64,000 nucleotides of DNA from a beta proteobacterium AAP51 (lineage in GTDB: Bacteria > Pseudomonadota > Gammaproteobacteria > Burkholderiales > Burkholderiaceae_C). Every line of letters starts with the position of its first letter. Position 1 is the first letter of the stretch. Location of the stretch: positions 124,001 through 188,000 of the forward strand of contig LJHT01000019.1 of assembly GCA_001295905.1 (NCBI GenBank). Direction: 5' to 3'. Shown here in pieces: positions 61,473 through 64,000 of this stretch. The notes beneath the pieces are model-generated. The model did not search any database and was not told the origin of the DNA. It saw only the letters and a list, made by a program, of their open reading frames with translations. The position numbers were made by a program, and so were the translations under genes.

Positions 61473-62639
61473 TCAGGCGCCCGTGCGCCCGCCCAGGATC
61501 TCGGCCACCCAGTCGGCGATGTAGTGGCCGGCGTTGATGCTGTTGTCGAAGCTGGCGTGCTGGGCGCCGCCTTCGCGGTCGGTGAACACCTTCAGCTCGC
61601 GCTGGGGGCTGTTGACCAGTTGCTCGTAGGTGCGCTCGGCCCACTTCAGCGGGATCTGCGAGTCCTTGGCACCGTGCGTCACGAGGAAGGGCACGCGGAT
61701 GCGTTCCACCACGCCGTCGAGGTGCACGTTCTCGGCGATGCGCATGAAGTCGTCCATGTCCTTCGCGCCCCAGACCCACATCACATGGGCCCAGTAGTGC
61801 GGCACGGGGAAGTTGCCTTCCTTCTCCAGCCGGCGCTTCTGCACGTCGCGCCAGTCGTGGTTGGCGCCCCAGCACACGCCGGCAGCGAAGCGGGGCTCGA
61901 AGGCCACGGCACGCGGGCAGTAGTAGCCGCCCAAAGAGACACCCTCGCAGCCGATGCGCTGCGGGTCCACGTCGGGGCGTTGCTCCAGCCAGTCGACCAC
62001 GCGGCTGGCCCAGTGTTCGGCGTCGAAGCGCGCGGTCAGGCCCTGCAGCCGCAGCGCCTCGCCGGTGCCGGGCTGGTCCAGCACCAGCGACGACACGCCA
62101 CGCTGTGCCAGCCAGGCGGGCAGGCCAACCAGGTACTTCATCTCCTTGGTCGAATCCAGACCGTTGAGCTGCAGCAGCAGCGGCGCCCGCTGGCCGGGCT
62201 GCAGGCCCTGGGCCGGCAGGTACAGCGCGCTGAGGTGCTGGCCCTCGTAGGGAATCTCGACGCGCTCCACGCGGTCGCCCAGCAGGCGCGAGCCCTTCAG
62301 GAACAGCGCCAGCTCGCGCTGGTAGATCGCCATGCGCCCGGGGGCGTTGTGGGCCTGCAGGCGTTCGGCCGTGATCAGGTAGCTGGAGGCGCGGCGCAGT
62401 TTCTCGCCCGCCGAGAGCAGGCGGCCCCGGGCCTCGTCTTCGGCCGCCAGCTCGCACAGCTGGTCGGCCATCTTCACCCAGGTTTCGCGAAAGGCCTGGG
62501 TGCCTGCGGCGTCGGGGGCCTTGGCGGCCTCCTGCAGGGGCGCGCACATCGCCTCGATCTCGCCGATGCGGGCCCCCATCTCGATGGCAAGGTCGACCGA
62601 GAGGTTCCAGACGTAGTTGGTGGGAAAGTACTTGAACAT
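61473..62639 (-). CDS. Alpha/beta hydrolase, C-C hydrolase-like (dihydroxypseudooxynicotine hydrolase type)
   Basis: 388 residues. A helical N-terminal half (about 1-125) is followed by an alpha/beta hydrolase core with nucleophile elbow GVSLGGYY, the acid region VTHGAKDSQIPLKWA and a late His in GGAQHASFDN. This layout resembles the FrsA/2,6-dihydroxypseudooxynicotine hydrolase group, which cleave C-C bonds in heteroaromatic breakdown. It starts two bases after the TonB receptor stop and precedes the extradiol enzyme gene. A meta-cleavage product hydrolase or an esterase acting on the imported compound are both possible. Confidence 0.87.
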   Translation of the reverse strand: MFKYFPTNYVWNLSVDLAIEMGARIGEIEAMCAPLQEAAKAPDAAGTQAFRETWVKMADQLCELAAEDEARGRLLSAGEKLRRASSYLITAERLQAHNAPGRMAIYQRELALFLKGSRLLGDRVERVEIPYEGQHLSALYLPAQGLQPGQRAPLLLQLNGLDSTKEMKYLVGLPAWLAQRGVSSLVLDQPGTGEALRLQGLTARFDAEHWASRVVDWLEQRPDVDPQRIGCEGVSLGGYYCPRAVAFEPRFAAGVCWGANHDWRDVQKRRLEKEGNFPVPHYWAHVMWVWGAKDMDDFMRIAENVHLDGVVERIRVPFLVTHGAKDSQIPLKWAERTYEQLVNSPQRELKVFTDREGGAQHASFDNSINAGHYIADWVAEILGGRTGA

Positions 62640-62641
62640 GT

Positions 62642-64000
62642 TCAGAAGCTCAGGCCCGCGCGCACGCCGACCGCCCGCGCGGTCAGGCCGGCGATCGGCC
62701 AGGAACGGATGCCGCCGTCGGGCTGCCCCGCGAAGGTGCTGGCCACCAGGGTCATGGGCTGGCGCTCCTTGGTGAGGTTGCGCACGAAGACCGAGGCGTT
62801 CCAGCGGCCGTCATTGCTTCTCACGCCAAAGCCCACGTTCACGATCTCGTGCGCCGGGTAGACGAAGCGCGGGTCGGAGCGCGCGCCGTAGAGGGTCTTG
62901 CCCTTGTAGATGACGTTGGCGTTCACGAAGCCCTGCAGGGCACCCGTCACCGCGAAGGTGTATTCGGTGGACAGCGAGACCTTGTGCTTGGGCGCCAGCA
63001 GGAACTGGCGACCGCCCAGCGAAACCCCGTCTTCGCCCAGGAAGCCGGCCGGGTACTCGATCTCGTTGAACTGGTAGCCGGCGCTCAGGTTCAGGTGCCG
63101 GCCGATGTCGCCGGTGGCCGTGAACTCCAGGCCCTGAGACACCAGCTTGGGCACGTTCAGCGGGGTCGAGATCAGCGCCGTGCCGACGAAGATGTTGGTC
63201 TGGCCCTGGTAGTTCCTCAGCGTGTTGTGGAACAGGTTGGCGGTGAGCTGCACGTTGCGGGTGAAGAGCTTCGCACCGAGCTCGATGGCATCAGACTCCT
63301 CGGGCAGCAGTTCGAACAACTGACCTGCGGGGTTGGTGCCGGTGGCTGGCGGCTTGTAGCCCCGGGACAGCGACGCGTAAAGGTTCGAGTTGCGGATGGG
63401 CTGGTAGCTCAGGCCGATGCGCCCTGACACCGCGCGGTCCTTCGTGACCAGCGTGTTCGTGGTGACCAGCGTGTTCGAGCCGGTGCGTGTGGTGGCCTTG
63501 AAGTCGTCCACGCGCAGGCCGCCGAACAACTGCATCTGCGCCGGCAGCTTCACCGTGGCGTCGGTGAAGGCCGACAGGGTGCGGTTGCTGATGATCTCTT
63601 TCGCGAAGGCCGGCGGCAGCGGGCAGACGGCACCGTTCAAGGTGCACACGCTGAAGCCGATGCGGTCGGCCTGGCCGCGCAGGCCGAAGGTGAAGGGCCC
63701 GCTGCCCTGGGGTTTGCTTTCGAAGTCGAAGCTGGAATAGGCGATGCCGAAGGTCAGGTCGTACCCGTCGCCCGCATAGCTGGCGCGCAATTCCTGGTTG
63801 AGGCCCTCGGCCTCCTCGTCCACCCGGTCGCGCGCAGCTGAAGGCGCCGTGGACAGGCGCGTGAACTCGCGCCTGAACTGGCGGTAGGTGCGCTCGCGCA
63901 CCCCCGTGACGGACGTGAGCGACAGCGCATCCGACAGGCTGAACTCGACCACCGCCGACAGGCCGCTGACCTCGGTTTCGGTGTAGCTGGGTGAGGCTTC
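62642..64000 (-). CDS. TonB-dependent receptor, C-terminal part (5' end beyond window)
   Basis: At least 453 residues of an outer-membrane beta-barrel, open to the window edge. Strand patterns typical of TonB-dependent receptors include LFGGLRVDDFKATTR, NLYASLSRGYKPPATGTNP, AIELGAKLFTRNVQLTANLF, LNLSAGYQFNEIEYPAG and WNASVFVRNLTKERQP, ending RAGLSF with the terminal Phe. The plug and signal peptide are missing. It is separated by only two bases from the hydrolase gene, so it heads or sits early in the catabolic operon and likely imports the compound degraded. It is unlike the receptor at 11008 in length and strand motifs, pointing to a different ligand. Confidence 0.9.
   Translation of the reverse strand, partial: EASPSYTETEVSGLSAVVEFSLSDALSLTSVTGVRERTYRQFRREFTRLSTAPSAARDRVDEEAEGLNQELRASYAGDGYDLTFGIAYSSFDFESKPQGSGPFTFGLRGQADRIGFSVCTLNGAVCPLPPAFAKEIISNRTLSAFTDATVKLPAQMQLFGGLRVDDFKATTRTGSNTLVTTNTLVTKDRAVSGRIGLSYQPIRNSNLYASLSRGYKPPATGTNPAGQLFELLPEESDAIELGAKLFTRNVQLTANLFHNTLRNYQGQTNIFVGTALISTPLNVPKLVSQGLEFTATGDIGRHLNLSAGYQFNEIEYPAGFLGEDGVSLGGRQFLLAPKHKVSLSTEYTFAVTGALQGFVNANVIYKGKTLYGARSDPRFVYPAHEIVNVGFGVRSNDGRWNASVFVRNLTKERQPMTLVASTFAGQPDGGIRSWPIAGLTARAVGVRAGLSF

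Noticed and set aside
1-64000. tRNA or rRNA genes, CRISPR arrays, insertion sequences, prophage or integron features
   Set aside because: None was seen: no transposase, integrase or phage-like proteins, no regularly spaced repeats, and no recognisable structural RNA.

Overview
This 64 kb window is GC-rich bacterial chromosome, gene-dense on both strands. Gram-negative outer-membrane proteins (TonB-dependent receptors, a beta-proteobacterial-type porin, TolB-Pal, a NodT-type efflux channel), a PEP-CTERM-like protein, an orphan Bug-type solute receptor and a type II quinohaemoprotein alcohol dehydrogenase together suggest a member of the Burkholderiales, probably a plant-, soil- or water-associated polysaccharide degrader. 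This placement is inferred from gene content, not from a marker phylogeny. I saw no tRNA, rRNA, CRISPR array, insertion sequence or prophage. No stretch over 300 bases lacks a gene.

Positions 1-27.6 kb form a pectin-utilisation locus. A leftward operon (10311 to 1680) encodes KduD, a four-gene oligogalacturonide ABC importer in togMNAB order, oligogalacturonate lyase and a secreted pectinesterase/pectate lyase fusion. An IclR regulator and an HpcH/HpaI aldolase follow on the same strand. A rightward set (10464 to about 21790) encodes KdgF, a large TonB-dependent receptor, a PEP-CTERM-like protein, a second pectate lyase/pectinesterase fusion with reversed domain order, and a 1266-residue protein joining an SGNH acetylesterase, a pectate-lyase-like helix and a GH43 glycosidase. 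Then come kdgK and, divergently, udh, an SMP-30 lactonase and garD, followed by a porin. The genes outline extracellular de-esterification and cleavage, outer-membrane uptake, ABC import, cytoplasmic cleavage, and two catabolic routes: unsaturated uronate to KDG to KDPG, and galacturonate to galactarate to ketodeoxyglucarate. Four copies of the inverted repeat GAAnCnnnGnTTC lie in the two divergent control regions and probably bind the IclR protein.

Positions 27.7-39 kb are mixed: a CBM9/DUF5916-type outer-membrane protein, a MASE1 histidine kinase with a FixJ-type response regulator, a small membrane protein, tolB-pal, a carboxymuconolactone decarboxylase-family protein, a short-chain dehydrogenase and a quinohaemoprotein alcohol dehydrogenase. 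Positions 38.9-44.5 kb hold two related secreted proteins of unknown function transcribed away from a large SARP/AAA-type regulator.

Positions 44.6-54.4 kb carry a lipoprotein, class I DAHP synthase, a CPA2 antiporter, a macA-macB-nodT tripartite efflux operon and a siderophore-interacting flavoprotein.

Positions 54.5-64 kb are a tightly packed leftward operon: TonB-dependent receptor (cut by the window edge), alpha/beta hydrolase, extradiol-dioxygenase-like protein, Rieske ferredoxin, FAD monooxygenase, NAD-dependent epimerase/dehydrogenase, cyclase-family hydrolase, Bug receptor, cupin and fumarylacetoacetate-hydrolase-family protein. It looks like an uncharacterised uptake and meta-cleavage pathway for an aromatic compound.
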